Virus record (IMG/VR): IMGVR_UViG_3300027969_000453
Span: 1 to 22,099 of that record
From: a virus
Length of the DNA: 22,099 bases
Strand: one strand, 5' to 3'
Position numbers and translations under genes: made by a program. Positions 12,301-20,394 of the stretch are shown piece after piece. Under the pieces are notes generated by a model. That model was not told the DNA's origin and made no database searches. It saw nothing but the letters and a program-made list of their open reading frames with translations. The stretch's first letter is position 1, and every line of letters begins with the position of its first letter.

Positions 12301-12648
12301 TTAAAGCTCTAAGCTATCCCAGCCAAACTCCCTAGCAACTTGTCTAGTGCGTGTTTTAAACGCTTTACCATGCTTATCCCATGCCCCTGTTTTCCAAAAG
12401 CTCATGTGGACAATTTCATGGGCCAAACTTCTTTGAACCGTATCAAAATGTTCATTTTTTAATCTGCTGACAGTAATGATATGAGGCTTTTCTAGCTCAT
12501 CATCATGCCGATAGCTTGCCATAGCATCAGTTTCCCTAGTTACGGAAAATGTAATTAGCTCTGGTGGCGGCAAATCCCAATTACGCATCGGATAGCAAGA
12601 AGCCATACATAGGTATAGGTTTTCAAGTATCTTAGGCGTTAATTTCAT
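12301..12648 (-). CDS. SprT-like zinc metalloprotease
   Basis: This is a 115-residue protein with SLAHEIVHM, giving the zinc-binding HEIVH (His77, Glu78, His81), and a probable third ligand in KHGKAF (His93), as in SprT/Spartan-type proteases. Only the protease core is present; no C-terminal zinc finger or DNA-binding domain is visible. Cellular relatives cut proteins cross-linked to DNA. In a phage it may clear proteins from DNA or process a virion or host protein. The start overlaps the stop of the exonuclease gene as ATGA, so the two are translationally coupled. Confidence 0.82.
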   Translation of the reverse strand: MKLTPKILENLYLCMASCYPMRNWDLPPPELITFSVTRETDAMASYRHDDELEKPHIITVSRLKNEHFDTVQRSLAHEIVHMSFWKTGAWDKHGKAFKTRTRQVAREFGWDSLEL

Positions 12649-13391
12649 GCTAAATGTTTAAGTTTTGCGTGGGGAATGACTGTTCTAGTATCTGTAGAAT
12701 ATGCGCCACAGGATTTACATTGATAGCGCTGATATGCTCCAGTAGTTGTATATCTAAATCCTTTGCTAAGTAATGATGGTTTACTACAAGTAGGACAATT
12801 AAACCCATTCCTATCTTTCATCATTATGTTTAGATTTATTGGTTGTTTTATCCAAGGCAATAAGCGTTTGTACAGTTTTTCAAGCAATAACACATCCTGA
12901 ATATTGTATTCTTTCATTGTTGCCCAGGCTTTTTTATCATTAGCCATACATTTAATCCACAGCGTATGGCCTTCATGCTCTTTCTTTTTACCAAGACCTA
13001 AGCGCTGCGCTACATAATCTAGTTTATTACTAGGGAATCTAAACTGACTTTTAACCACTCTGAGCAAATCTATTTGTTTCATTGGTGGCGGTGGCGTCAT
13101 TTTATGCAGCAAGAATTCTTTGTTTAAAGTGGGCATATCAAACTTTGTGCCGTTGTAGTGGCAAACTCCATCCGCTTCTTCTAAAAGTTCATGTATGCCT
13201 TTTAACATTGATTTAGGGGTACTTTCGTAAACAGAATCAAAGTAAATGTCTTTTTCCCCAAGCCATTTGGCTGAATAACACATTGTGTAAGAGGACTCTA
13301 AAAGTTGGGATAACCCAACATTTTGCTGCCATATACCCCACACATGAGCCACATTGGGCGAGGTTTCTATGTCAAGCAACAGGATTTTCAA
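12645..13391 (-). CDS. DEDD 3'-5' exonuclease (RNase H-like) with C-terminal zinc ribbon
   Basis: This is a 248-residue protein. ILLLDIET gives Asp7 and Glu9, HYNGTKFDMP gives Asp85, and YNIQDVLLLEKLY gives Tyr162 and Asp166, together a DEDD active site of the RNase_H_2/DnaQ-like superfamily. The C-terminal part carries CPTC (199, 202) and CKSC (225, 228), a zinc ribbon that probably binds nucleic acid. The start codon is TTG at 13391, with AGGGGA five bases upstream; no better ATG lies nearby. No DNA polymerase accompanies it, so it is not simply a proofreading subunit and more likely trims recombination or repair intermediates. Confidence 0.85.
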   Translation of the reverse strand: MKILLLDIETSPNVAHVWGIWQQNVGLSQLLESSYTMCYSAKWLGEKDIYFDSVYESTPKSMLKGIHELLEEADGVCHYNGTKFDMPTLNKEFLLHKMTPPPPMKQIDLLRVVKSQFRFPSNKLDYVAQRLGLGKKKEHEGHTLWIKCMANDKKAWATMKEYNIQDVLLLEKLYKRLLPWIKQPINLNIMMKDRNGFNCPTCSKPSLLSKGFRYTTTGAYQRYQCKSCGAYSTDTRTVIPHAKLKHLA

Positions 13392-13437
13392 TTTATTCCC
13401 CTATAATCAATAAGTTACCAAATACTAACTGAAAAAC
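13392..13437. promoter_or_regulatory. Short divergent intergenic region
   Basis: These 46 bases separate a leftward and a rightward gene, so at least one promoter is expected here or inside a neighbour. Rightward, a perfect TATAAT is at 13402-13407 without a clear -35 partner, which would place a start about 25 bases before the next ATG. The leftward gene's AGGGGA RBS lies at about 13397-13402, leaving little space for its own promoter. Confidence 0.4.
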
Positions 13438-13722
13438 ATGACATATAACAAGAAAGTAGATAAAAATCAAGCCATTGTTGTTAAAGCGCTACGAGACAAT
13501 GGAGCTGATGTTTACTTGTTACACATGGTTGGTAAAGGAATACCAGATGTTTTGGTTGCTTACGAAGGACATACTATTTTAATAGAAATTAAAGATGGGC
13601 CTAATAAAAAATTTACCCCTGACCAATTAAAGTTTATTGCTGGTTGGAAAGGTGGGCATTTATACAGGGTAGATTCTAGCGAAGAAGCTATTGAAGTGTT
13701 AAAATCATTAAAAATGGAGTGA
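13438..13722 (+). CDS. VRR-NUC-type PD-(D/E)XK nuclease
   Basis: This is a 94-residue protein with all core elements: NQAIVVKALRDNGADVYLLHMVGKGIPDVLVAY gives Pro36-Asp37 and HTILIEIKDG gives Glu50-x-Lys52. KFTPDQLKFIAGWKGGHLYRV completes the fold with the Gln and the final strands. Stand-alone VRR-NUC proteins of this size are common in phages and can cut branched DNA such as Holliday junctions. It could resolve replication or recombination branches before packaging. The RBS is weak. It ends three bases before the next gene. Confidence 0.85.
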   Translation: MTYNKKVDKNQAIVVKALRDNGADVYLLHMVGKGIPDVLVAYEGHTILIEIKDGPNKKFTPDQLKFIAGWKGGHLYRVDSSEEAIEVLKSLKME

Positions 13723-13725
13723 TTT

Positions 13726-14085
13726 ATGAATGAAAATATGGCTATGTTTGCCTCAACCTTATTGCACAGCGCAACAAATACCCACTTTTTTCATTGGTCA
13801 ACCGACTCCTTTAGTAAACACATGGCGCTTGGCACTTATTACGATGAAATCGTTCCATTGGTAGATGACTTAGTAGAAGCCTATATGGGCTGTTATGACA
13901 AGCTGACTAGCTTTCCATCTACCTACCATCAACCCAAAGAACCGCTTAAATACTTGGAATCATTGAAGAATTTTGTAGATGCTGCTCGCCAAGATTTGCC
14001 GCAAGAAACCCAAATTCAGAATATTATTGATGAAATAGCTCAATTAATAGACTCTACCCTTTACAAGCTACGCTTTTTAAAATAG
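13726..14085 (+). CDS. Ferritin/Dps-like helical protein (DUF5856 type)
   Basis: This is a 119-residue all-helical protein. LLHSATNTHFFHWSTDSFSKHMALGTYYDEIVPLVDDLVEAYMG resembles the first helices of Dps/ferritin-like four-helix bundles, with candidate metal ligands His14, His20, His23, His32, Asp40, Glu41 and Glu51. Similar phage proteins are catalogued as DUF5856. Iron oxidation or DNA protection is only inferred; the catalogued family has no proven role that I know of. The RBS GGAGTGATTT precedes the ATG. Confidence 0.7.
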   Translation: MNENMAMFASTLLHSATNTHFFHWSTDSFSKHMALGTYYDEIVPLVDDLVEAYMGCYDKLTSFPSTYHQPKEPLKYLESLKNFVDAARQDLPQETQIQNIIDEIAQLIDSTLYKLRFLK

Positions 14086-14094
14086 GAATACATT

Positions 14095-14271
14095 ATGCCA
14101 ATGGACAAATCAGGCTCGGCACAGAGCGTAGGTAAGAACTACAAGACAGAAGTTGCCGCAGGAAAGCCAAAGAAACAAGCATTGGCAATAGCATTAAGCG
14201 AAGAACGCACCCATGCCAAAGGCAAACGCAAGGCTAAATTACAAGCTGCTTACGAAAAGTACATGAAATGA
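14095..14271 (+). CDS. Small Lys-rich protein (DUF6496-like, 58 aa)
   Basis: The product begins MPMDKSGSAQSVGKNYKTEV and continues AAGKPKKQALAIALSEERTHAKGKRKAK, the pattern of short Lys-rich phage proteins catalogued as DUF6496. It is strongly basic, so nucleic acid binding or virion DNA neutralisation is plausible but unproven. The stop overlaps the next start as ATGA. TAGGAATACATT precedes the start. Confidence 0.7.
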   Translation: MPMDKSGSAQSVGKNYKTEVAAGKPKKQALAIALSEERTHAKGKRKAKLQAAYEKYMK

Positions 14272-14534
14272 GTAGACAAGACCAAATTCGTGCCGCAGTA
14301 GAAAAGCACGATAAGCCTATTCCAAAGACCACAGTCGGCAAAGGCAAGAACTATTTGCCTACCGAACAAGGTGCAGGAATGACGGCTAAAGGTCGAGCAG
14401 CTTATAACGCTAAAAACAATAGTAATTTACAAGCACCTCAATCATCCGGCCCAAGACACGATAGTTTCTGTGCAAGGTCTAAAGGATGGAATGGGGAACG
14501 AGGCAAGGCAGCTAGAGCAAGGTGGAAATGCTAA
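14268..14534 (+). CDS. Small basic protein with conserved Gly/Arg/Cys C-terminus (DUF6321-like, 88 aa)
   Basis: The product is hydrophilic. The block GAGMTAKGRAAYNAKNNSNL, then RHDSFCARSKGWNGERGKAARARW and a final Lys-Cys is a highly conserved phage sequence that I associate with DUF6321. Cys68 and the terminal Cys88 may bind metal. It is coupled by ATGA to the gene before and TAATG to the gene after. Its function is not established; its place just upstream of terminase suggests a role linked to DNA packaging or the virion. Confidence 0.75.
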   Translation: MSRQDQIRAAVEKHDKPIPKTTVGKGKNYLPTEQGAGMTAKGRAAYNAKNNSNLQAPQSSGPRHDSFCARSKGWNGERGKAARARWKC

Positions 14535-14704
14535 TGAAAAACGGACTTTATGCCAATATCCACCGAAAGCAAGAACGGATTAAGAATGGCTCTGGCGAAA
14601 AGATGCGTAAAGTAGGTTCTAAAGGCGCTCCTAGTGCATCAGACTTTAAACAAGCCGCCAAAACAAGAAAAGAAATCATTACTGACAAAATGAAGGGTAT
14701 GTAA
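14534..14704 (+). CDS. Small basic protein (56 aa)
   Basis: In-frame GTG (14522) and ATG (14528) exist upstream, but ATG 14534 makes TAATG with the previous stop and follows AGGTGG at good spacing. The product reads MKNGLYANIHRKQERIKNGS, then GEKMRKVGSKGAPSASDFKQ, a conserved phage motif that often accompanies the two preceding genes. It is strongly basic, and no function is assigned. Confidence 0.7.
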   Translation: MKNGLYANIHRKQERIKNGSGEKMRKVGSKGAPSASDFKQAAKTRKEIITDKMKGM

Positions 14705-14928
14705 TGAAACACATGACAAGAAGCTATCCGCCAGAAAACGCTATGCTTAGACCCCATGTAGAGTCTACGCTTGAAAAACAAGAAAAGAAGCGTAATAAGC
14801 CAAAGCCACAAGAACTAGCAGTAGGCGGTAAGGGCGAAACACTTAATGCTAAAGAGAACGCAAGAATGAGGCGTAAACAAGCATTACATGACGCAATGAA
14901 CAAAGTTTACGACCCTGATATTGCATAA
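14704..14928 (+). CDS. Small basic protein upstream of terminase (74 aa)
   Basis: The start overlaps the previous stop as TAATG. The product is Lys/Arg-rich and helical (MKHMTRSYPPENAMLRPHVE, then KQEKKRNKPKPQELAVGGKG, then RMRRKQALHDAMNKVYDPDIA). No catalytic motif is present. It is the fourth in a row of small basic genes before the packaging genes. Confidence 0.65.
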   Translation: MKHMTRSYPPENAMLRPHVESTLEKQEKKRNKPKPQELAVGGKGETLNAKENARMRRKQALHDAMNKVYDPDIA

Positions 14929-14976
14929 AAATATGTAGTAGAATAAAGTCCTTATAAATCAACACCTTGAGTTTAT

Positions 14977-15279
14977 ATGACAAATAAAGTATCAAAATCT
15001 GTAGAAGGCAATCTAAATAGAGCTGGCAGACCTAAAGGAACGCCTAATAAAGCTACTGCGAAGGCTCGAGAGGCGTTTGCTAATTTCGTTGATGCTAACT
15101 CTGAGCGTATGCAAGAGTGGCTAGAATCCATTGCTAGTGACCCTAAGCATGGCCCTAAAGTTGCATTTGATTGCCTAATGGCAGTATCTGAATACCATGT
15201 CCCTAAACTAGCTCGTACTGAAGTAGTAGGTGATGCTAAAGCTCCTCAACGAATGGTGGTGTCTTGGAAGAAGTCCTAG
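14977..15279 (+). CDS. terS: Putative terminase small subunit
   Basis: This is a 100-residue protein just before the large terminase. NRAGRPKGTPNKATAKAR at about 14-31 is an AT-hook-like Arg/Lys/Gly/Pro segment typical of small terminase-type proteins that bind the packaging site. A helical middle (AFANFVDANSERMQEWLESI) and a C-terminal PKLARTEVVGDAKAP segment follow. It overlaps the large subunit by 16 bases. The 48 bases upstream are AT-rich and hold no convincing promoter pair. The identification rests on motif and position. Confidence 0.78.
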   Translation: MTNKVSKSVEGNLNRAGRPKGTPNKATAKAREAFANFVDANSERMQEWLESIASDPKHGPKVAFDCLMAVSEYHVPKLARTEVVGDAKAPQRMVVSWKKS

Positions 15280-16610
15280 ATATTGAATTGGACTATTGTC
15301 CAAGAGATGTATTCTTAGACTTCCATGAACGCCAAGAACGCTGGGCTGTCATCGTAGCGCATAGACGCTGTGGTAAAACTGTTTCCTGTATTAATGAGTT
15401 GATATATAAAGCACTTATTGAAAACAAAGAGGATGGGAGATACGCTTATGTTGCCCCTTATTACAGCCAAGCTAAAAACATTGCTTGGGACTATCTCCTT
15501 AGGTTCTCTAAGCCTGTTATGGCAAAGGCTAATCAAAGCGAACTTTGGGTCGAACTCATTAATGGTGCGAGGATTCGACTGTTTGGTGCTGACAATGCTG
15601 ATTCCTTGCGTGGTCTTTACCTTGATGGCATCGTACTTGATGAATATGCTGATATGCGCCCTCGTATTTGGGGTGAAATTATTAGACCACTCCTCGCAGA
15701 CAGACTAGGTTGGGCAGTATTTATTGGTACACCAAAGGGTCATAATGCCTTTTGGGATGTGTATAGCAATGCTTTACAGTCACCAGATTGGTACGCCAAA
15801 ACCCTAAGAGCTAGTAAGACAGGGTTATTGCCGCCGGAAGAATTAGCCGATGCTGCTAAGTCAATGACTCAAGACCAATACTTACAAGAGTTTGAATGTG
15901 ACTTTGAAAGCGCTATTTTAGGGGCTTATTACGGTAAAGAGATGCGAGCCTTGACCGATGCTGGTCGTATTACCGAGGTAGAGTATGACCCACTATTCCC
16001 TGTACATACCGCCTGGGACTTAGGTTACTCAGACGATACAAGCATTTGGTGGTATCAAGTGGTACATGGCGAAATAAGGGTTCTTGACTACCATTCATCC
16101 AATGGACAGGCTATTGCTTACTACACAGGGCTAATTCAAGCTAAAGAACAAGAGTACAAATACAAATATGGAACGCATTGGCTGCCCCATGATGCAAGAG
16201 CAAAGACTTTAGCAAGCGGTGGTAAAAGCATCATTGAGCAATTAAGTGTTAAAATTCCTATAGAAAAGATGAAGATTGTCCCAAGTTTATCGTTACAAGA
16301 CGGAATTCAAGCAAGTAGGCTTGCATTACTGCGTTGCTGGTTCGATACAAAATGTGACGATGGCATTGAATGTTTACGGCAATATCAGCGTGAGTACGAT
16401 GAAGATAGAAAAGTATTTAGGGATAAACCTAGGCACGATTGGACTTCTCACGGTGCAGACGCATTTAGAATGATGAGTATTGCTTGGCGTGAAGAAGAAA
16501 AAGCATTGCCCAAAGATGACAAGATTAGAGGGTTGTTTGTAGGTAAAACTGATGTAACGCTGAACGAGATGTGGAAAACAAATCCCACTCGCTCAACAGG
16601 GAGATATTAA
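15264..16610 (+). CDS. terL: Terminase large subunit
   Basis: This is a 448-residue packaging motor. Walker A is AHRRCGKT (about 32-39, Lys38), and Walker B is GIVLDEYAD with Asp126 and catalytic Glu127. The C-terminal RNase H-like nuclease shows Asp252 in AWDLG and Asp399 in SHGADAF. The ATPase pumps DNA into the prohead through the portal and the nuclease cuts the concatemer. The start is TTG at 15264, because no ATG or GTG lies in frame nearby upstream; GGTGG sits a few bases before it. The stop overlaps the portal start as TAATG. Confidence 0.95.
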   Translation: MEEVLDIELDYCPRDVFLDFHERQERWAVIVAHRRCGKTVSCINELIYKALIENKEDGRYAYVAPYYSQAKNIAWDYLLRFSKPVMAKANQSELWVELINGARIRLFGADNADSLRGLYLDGIVLDEYADMRPRIWGEIIRPLLADRLGWAVFIGTPKGHNAFWDVYSNALQSPDWYAKTLRASKTGLLPPEELADAAKSMTQDQYLQEFECDFESAILGAYYGKEMRALTDAGRITEVEYDPLFPVHTAWDLGYSDDTSIWWYQVVHGEIRVLDYHSSNGQAIAYYTGLIQAKEQEYKYKYGTHWLPHDARAKTLASGGKSIIEQLSVKIPIEKMKIVPSLSLQDGIQASRLALLRCWFDTKCDDGIECLRQYQREYDEDRKVFRDKPRHDWTSHGADAFRMMSIAWREEEKALPKDDKIRGLFVGKTDVTLNEMWKTNPTRSTGRY

Positions 16611-18871
16611 TGACGCATACATACGAAAAGTGGTACAACACCATTATGGGTTACGAAAGAACCTATAAGAAGTGGGAAAACCGCACAGACCGCATAATTC
16701 GTAGGTACAAAGATGATAGTCGCTTCCAAAACAACCCTAATGCTCGCTTCAATATCCTATGGAGCAATGTACAAACAATCCAACCTGCTATCTTTGCTAG
16801 ACTTCCAAGACCTGATGTATCTCGTAGATTTAGGGATAATGACCCTATAGGCCGTGTAGCATCAATGATGCTTGAAAGAGCTTTAGAGTTTGAGATTGAG
16901 CATTACGGTGATTACAAAGCCTCAATGAACTACGCTGTACTTGACCGTTTATTAGGCGGCAGAGGCACAGCTTGGGTTCGTTATGAGCCGCATATTGCTG
17001 GTGAAGTAGAGGATGAGCCTGAAGATGGCTACCAAGTTACCGAAGATACCGATGAAGCTGAAACTGAAGGCGGCATGGAGAATGAGAACCAGGAGCGCAT
17101 TGAGTATGAGTGCTGCCCTGTAGACTATGTTCATTGGCGTGACTTTGGTCATACCGTAGGTAGAACTTGGGAAGAAGTAACCGCAGTCTGGCGTAAGGTT
17201 TACATGAACCGCCCTGCATTGGTAGAGCGTTTCGGTGAAGAAGTTGGCGGTAAAGTGCCACTTGACACTAAGCCAGAAGATTTAAAGCGTTCAGAAAAGC
17301 CAGTAGAAGGTTCTTACGAAGCCCTTATCTATGAGATTTGGGATAAAGAAACAGGCAAAGTCCTGTGGATTAGCAAGTCATTAGGCAAGATTCTTGATGA
17401 GCGTGATGACCCATTGCAATTAGAAGGATTCTGGCCTTGTCCAAAACCTTTGTATTCCACAATTACTACAGATAGTCTTGAGCCAATCCCTGACTTTACA
17501 ATGTACCAAGACCAAGCTAGAGAGCTTGACACCTTGGCAGACCGCATTGATGGCTTGATTAACGCATTAAAAGTGCGTGGTGTATACGATGCTTCTAACT
17601 CTGAGCTACAGCGTTTATTCTCCGAAGGCGAAAACAATACCCTAATCCCTGTTAAAAACTGGGGTGCATTTGCTGAGAAGCAAGGCATGAAAGGCGCTAT
17701 TGACCTAGTAGACATCGCTCCTTTTGCTTCTGCTTTAGTGTCCTGCTATCAGGCTATGGAGCAGGTTAAGGGTCAAATTTACGAAATCATGGGTATTGCC
17801 GATATTCAGCGTGGTCAAACTGACCCCAATGAAACGCTTGGCGCTCAAATTATTAAGTCAAATAACGCTGCCGGTCGTTTAAAGACTATGCAGCACAATG
17901 TAGTGGATTTTGCTACTAAGCTGTTGCAAATCAAAGCGCAGATTATCTGCAATCATTTTACCGATGACACAATATTAAAAATATCTGGTGCATCACAGTT
18001 GAGTCAACAAGACCAACAAGTGATTCCACAGGCTTTAGAACTGCTTAGAAACGAAACAGCGGCAAACTTCCGTATCGAGGTTACTACTGATTCAATGATT
18101 TTCCAAGATGAGGAAGCTGAAAAGAATAACCGTATGGCTTTCTTGGCGGCAGTCGGTGGATTTATGCAAACCGCATTACCTGCGGCTTCTGCCCAGCCTG
18201 AACTAGCTCCAATGCTTATGGAGATGCTCAAGTTTAGCGTTACCGCATTTAGAGCTGGCAAGCAATTAGAAGGCATTATTGACGAAACAGCAGACCAAAT
18301 TAGAGAAGTAGCACAGCAATCTAAGGGTCAGCCTAAGCCGCCTCCTCCTGAAATTCAGAAAATGCAAATGCAAATCCAAGCTGAACAGCAGAAGATGCAA
18401 CAACAGGCTCAGATGGAGCAACAGAAGATGCAGATGCAAAATGAGCTGGAGAAAGCCAAACAAGAGTACCAGGCTCAAGAAAATCAGCTTAAGTTCCAGT
18501 TAGAAGAAAAGCGCAACATGGAAGAAATGAACATGGAAGCGCAATTAACTAAAATGAAGTTAGAGCTGGAGAATAATAAAGCTATCCTCTTAGCTTACTT
18601 GGATAATTCGACTAAAATAGAAACTGCTCGAATTGGTCAAGGATTAACTGACGGCTCAGATGCTTATATTGAGGCAGTAGAGCAAGCTCGCAACCTACAA
18701 GATACGATGGGATTCTCACAAATGGCAAATCATCCACTACAGCCAGCAATGGAAAATATGCAACAAACCAACGCTCAGTTGACCCAAATGGTAGCTGCAT
18801 TGATGCAGAAACTATCCCAACCTAAGCAAGTTATCCGTGATGAAAACGGTAAGATTATTGGAGTTAACTAA
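16610..18871 (+). CDS. Portal protein, P22-like length
   Basis: An upstream in-frame start at 16571 is possible, but ATG 16610 follows CAGGGAGATATT and forms TAATG with the terminase stop. The 753 residues fit a P22-type portal. The N-terminal part (YEKWYNTIMGYERTYKKWEN, NNPNARFNILWSNVQTIQPA) and the central core (DPNETLGAQIIKSNNAAGRL) are typical of podovirus portals. Residues about 580-680 form a long Gln/Met/Glu/Lys-rich coiled coil, matching the helical barrel that extends into the capsid. It forms the dodecameric DNA channel at one capsid vertex. Confidence 0.9.
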   Translation: MTHTYEKWYNTIMGYERTYKKWENRTDRIIRRYKDDSRFQNNPNARFNILWSNVQTIQPAIFARLPRPDVSRRFRDNDPIGRVASMMLERALEFEIEHYGDYKASMNYAVLDRLLGGRGTAWVRYEPHIAGEVEDEPEDGYQVTEDTDEAETEGGMENENQERIEYECCPVDYVHWRDFGHTVGRTWEEVTAVWRKVYMNRPALVERFGEEVGGKVPLDTKPEDLKRSEKPVEGSYEALIYEIWDKETGKVLWISKSLGKILDERDDPLQLEGFWPCPKPLYSTITTDSLEPIPDFTMYQDQARELDTLADRIDGLINALKVRGVYDASNSELQRLFSEGENNTLIPVKNWGAFAEKQGMKGAIDLVDIAPFASALVSCYQAMEQVKGQIYEIMGIADIQRGQTDPNETLGAQIIKSNNAAGRLKTMQHNVVDFATKLLQIKAQIICNHFTDDTILKISGASQLSQQDQQVIPQALELLRNETAANFRIEVTTDSMIFQDEEAEKNNRMAFLAAVGGFMQTALPAASAQPELAPMLMEMLKFSVTAFRAGKQLEGIIDETADQIREVAQQSKGQPKPPPPEIQKMQMQIQAEQQKMQQQAQMEQQKMQMQNELEKAKQEYQAQENQLKFQLEEKRNMEEMNMEAQLTKMKLELENNKAILLAYLDNSTKIETARIGQGLTDGSDAYIEAVEQARNLQDTMGFSQMANHPLQPAMENMQQTNAQLTQMVAALMQKLSQPKQVIRDENGKIIGVN

Positions 18872-19275
18872 TGGCCTCAAACTTAAAGTATTCAAACGGT
18901 ACTAGAGATGCCCAGCAAACAGGGTTAATTACCTATGCTGGTTCAGGTTCTATTATTCGCTTATATGACGGCACTCAACCAGCTAACGCTAATACTGCTA
19001 TCTCTACCCAAACCCTATTAGTTAGCCTAACGGTTGCCGGTTCTTTTGGTACAGATTCTAACGGTACGATTACTTTAGGCTCAGTTACAAGCGGAACAGC
19101 CGTAGCATCAAGCACAGCTACCTTTTTTCGCATAGTTAAATCTGATGGCACAACCGTAGTGATGGATGGCTCAGTTGGCACTTCTGGCGCTGATATGAAC
19201 TTAAACAGCACAGTTATATCATCAGGTCAAACTGTTGCCATTACTGCTGGTACATTTATTCGTGGTAATGCTTAA
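18871..19275 (+). CDS. Putative virion structural protein (134 aa)
   Basis: The product is rich in Thr, Ser, Gly and Val with regular beta-like stretches (LITYAGSGSIIRLYDGTQPA, then SLTVAGSFGTDSNGTITLGS, then TVAITAGTFIRGNA). It has no Cys and no membrane segment. Proteins like this sit next to portal or fibre genes in many environmental phages. It may be a head-decoration, connector or fibre-base protein. It is coupled to the portal by TAATG. Confidence 0.7.
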   Translation: MASNLKYSNGTRDAQQTGLITYAGSGSIIRLYDGTQPANANTAISTQTLLVSLTVAGSFGTDSNGTITLGSVTSGTAVASSTATFFRIVKSDGTTVVMDGSVGTSGADMNLNSTVISSGQTVAITAGTFIRGNA

Positions 19276-19283
19276 AGGCTTAT

Positions 19284-20393
19284 ATGGCTCTTATTCTTAA
19301 AGACAGAGTACAAGAAACAAGTACAACGACAGGCACAGGGACATTGACCCTTGCTGGCGCTGTTACTCAGTTTCAGACTTTTTCTAGCGCAATTGGTAAC
19401 GGCAATACAACTTATTACACTATCTACAACGCTGGGGCTTCAGATTGGGAAGTGGGTATTGGTACTGTAGGTGCAGGAACTTTAGCTAGAACTACTGTAC
19501 TTGCATCCAGTAACGCTGGTTCTTTAGTTAGTTTTACAGGTACTTTGTATGTGTTTTGCGATTACCCTGCTGGCAAAGCAGCGTACCAAGATGCTAGTGG
19601 TGTTATTAACAACGCTACATTTAACGCTACAACTAGCGTCATTACTCCTATTGTCCAGGCTACAAACTCAGGTGGTTTAGCGCTTAAAAATTCCGCAGGT
19701 ACAACCCAAATAAGCATGGGTGCTGGCGGTGGCGATAATGTGTCAGTTAATGTATCTACTAACTTAAATGGTGCAAACGCACAAATAGACATTAGCCCTA
19801 CTGGAACAGGTCATGTACACATGAACCCTTCTGGTTCAGGCTCAGTTGAGATTAATCCTACAAGCGTAGGCACAATAAATAATATGACCATTGGAGCTAC
19901 AACTCCTAAAAATGGTAGTTTTGTAGATTTAAGCGTAACAGGCACAACCAGTTTTGATGGTAGCCAGGGAACTGCTGGTCAAGTATTAACTTCTGCTGGC
20001 ACAGGCGCTACGCCTACATGGTCTACACCAACTACAGGCACAGTCACTTCTGTAAGCGCTACAGTACCTTCTATATTCTCAGTATCAGGCGTACCAATTA
20101 CAGGTTCTGGCACTATTGCCATGACTTATAGCGGTACAGCATTACCAGCCGCCAATGGAGGCACAGGACTTACAAGCCCAGGCACAGCAGGTAATGTATT
20201 GACATCTACAGGTACTGGTTGGTCTAGTGTTGTTTTTTCTGGTTCTGCCACACCAATTACACAAAACCTAGACATCGTATCTACAAATCAAACAATAGCT
20301 GCCGGAAGCAATGGATTCTCTGTAGGCCCTATGACTATTAATAGTGGTATTACAGTAACCGTAGCTTCTGGACAAAGATGGGTGGTAATTTAA
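19284..20393 (+). CDS. Tail fibre protein
   Basis: This is a 369-residue protein. The N-terminal domain (LKDRVQETSTTTGTGTLTLA, then YYTIYNAGASDWEVGIGTVG, then FCDYPAGKAAY) is a common fibre virion-attachment module. The middle and C-terminus are low-complexity beta-rich fibre repeats, including two related GTAGxVLTSxGTG units and an AANGGTG motif. The ending (NGFSVGPMTINSGITVTVAS, then GQRWVVI) is shared by many phage fibres. No S74 chaperone or Cys is present. It is followed one base later by the first glycine-rich adhesin. Confidence 0.85.
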   Translation: MALILKDRVQETSTTTGTGTLTLAGAVTQFQTFSSAIGNGNTTYYTIYNAGASDWEVGIGTVGAGTLARTTVLASSNAGSLVSFTGTLYVFCDYPAGKAAYQDASGVINNATFNATTSVITPIVQATNSGGLALKNSAGTTQISMGAGGGDNVSVNVSTNLNGANAQIDISPTGTGHVHMNPSGSGSVEINPTSVGTINNMTIGATTPKNGSFVDLSVTGTTSFDGSQGTAGQVLTSAGTGATPTWSTPTTGTVTSVSATVPSIFSVSGVPITGSGTIAMTYSGTALPAANGGTGLTSPGTAGNVLTSTGTGWSSVVFSGSATPITQNLDIVSTNQTIAAGSNGFSVGPMTINSGITVTVASGQRWVVI

Positions 20394-20394
20394 T

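Noticed and set aside
11960-12304. Open rightward frame of 114 codons overlapping the Ref-like gene
   Set aside because: It is a shadow of the 11977-12267 gene, which shows a full set of zinc and HNH residues; the alternative product has no recognisable pattern and no good start signal.
18266-18478. Leftward Leu/His-rich frame in the portal coiled-coil region
   Set aside because: It is the complement of the Gln/Met-rich coiled-coil codons and has no ribosome site.
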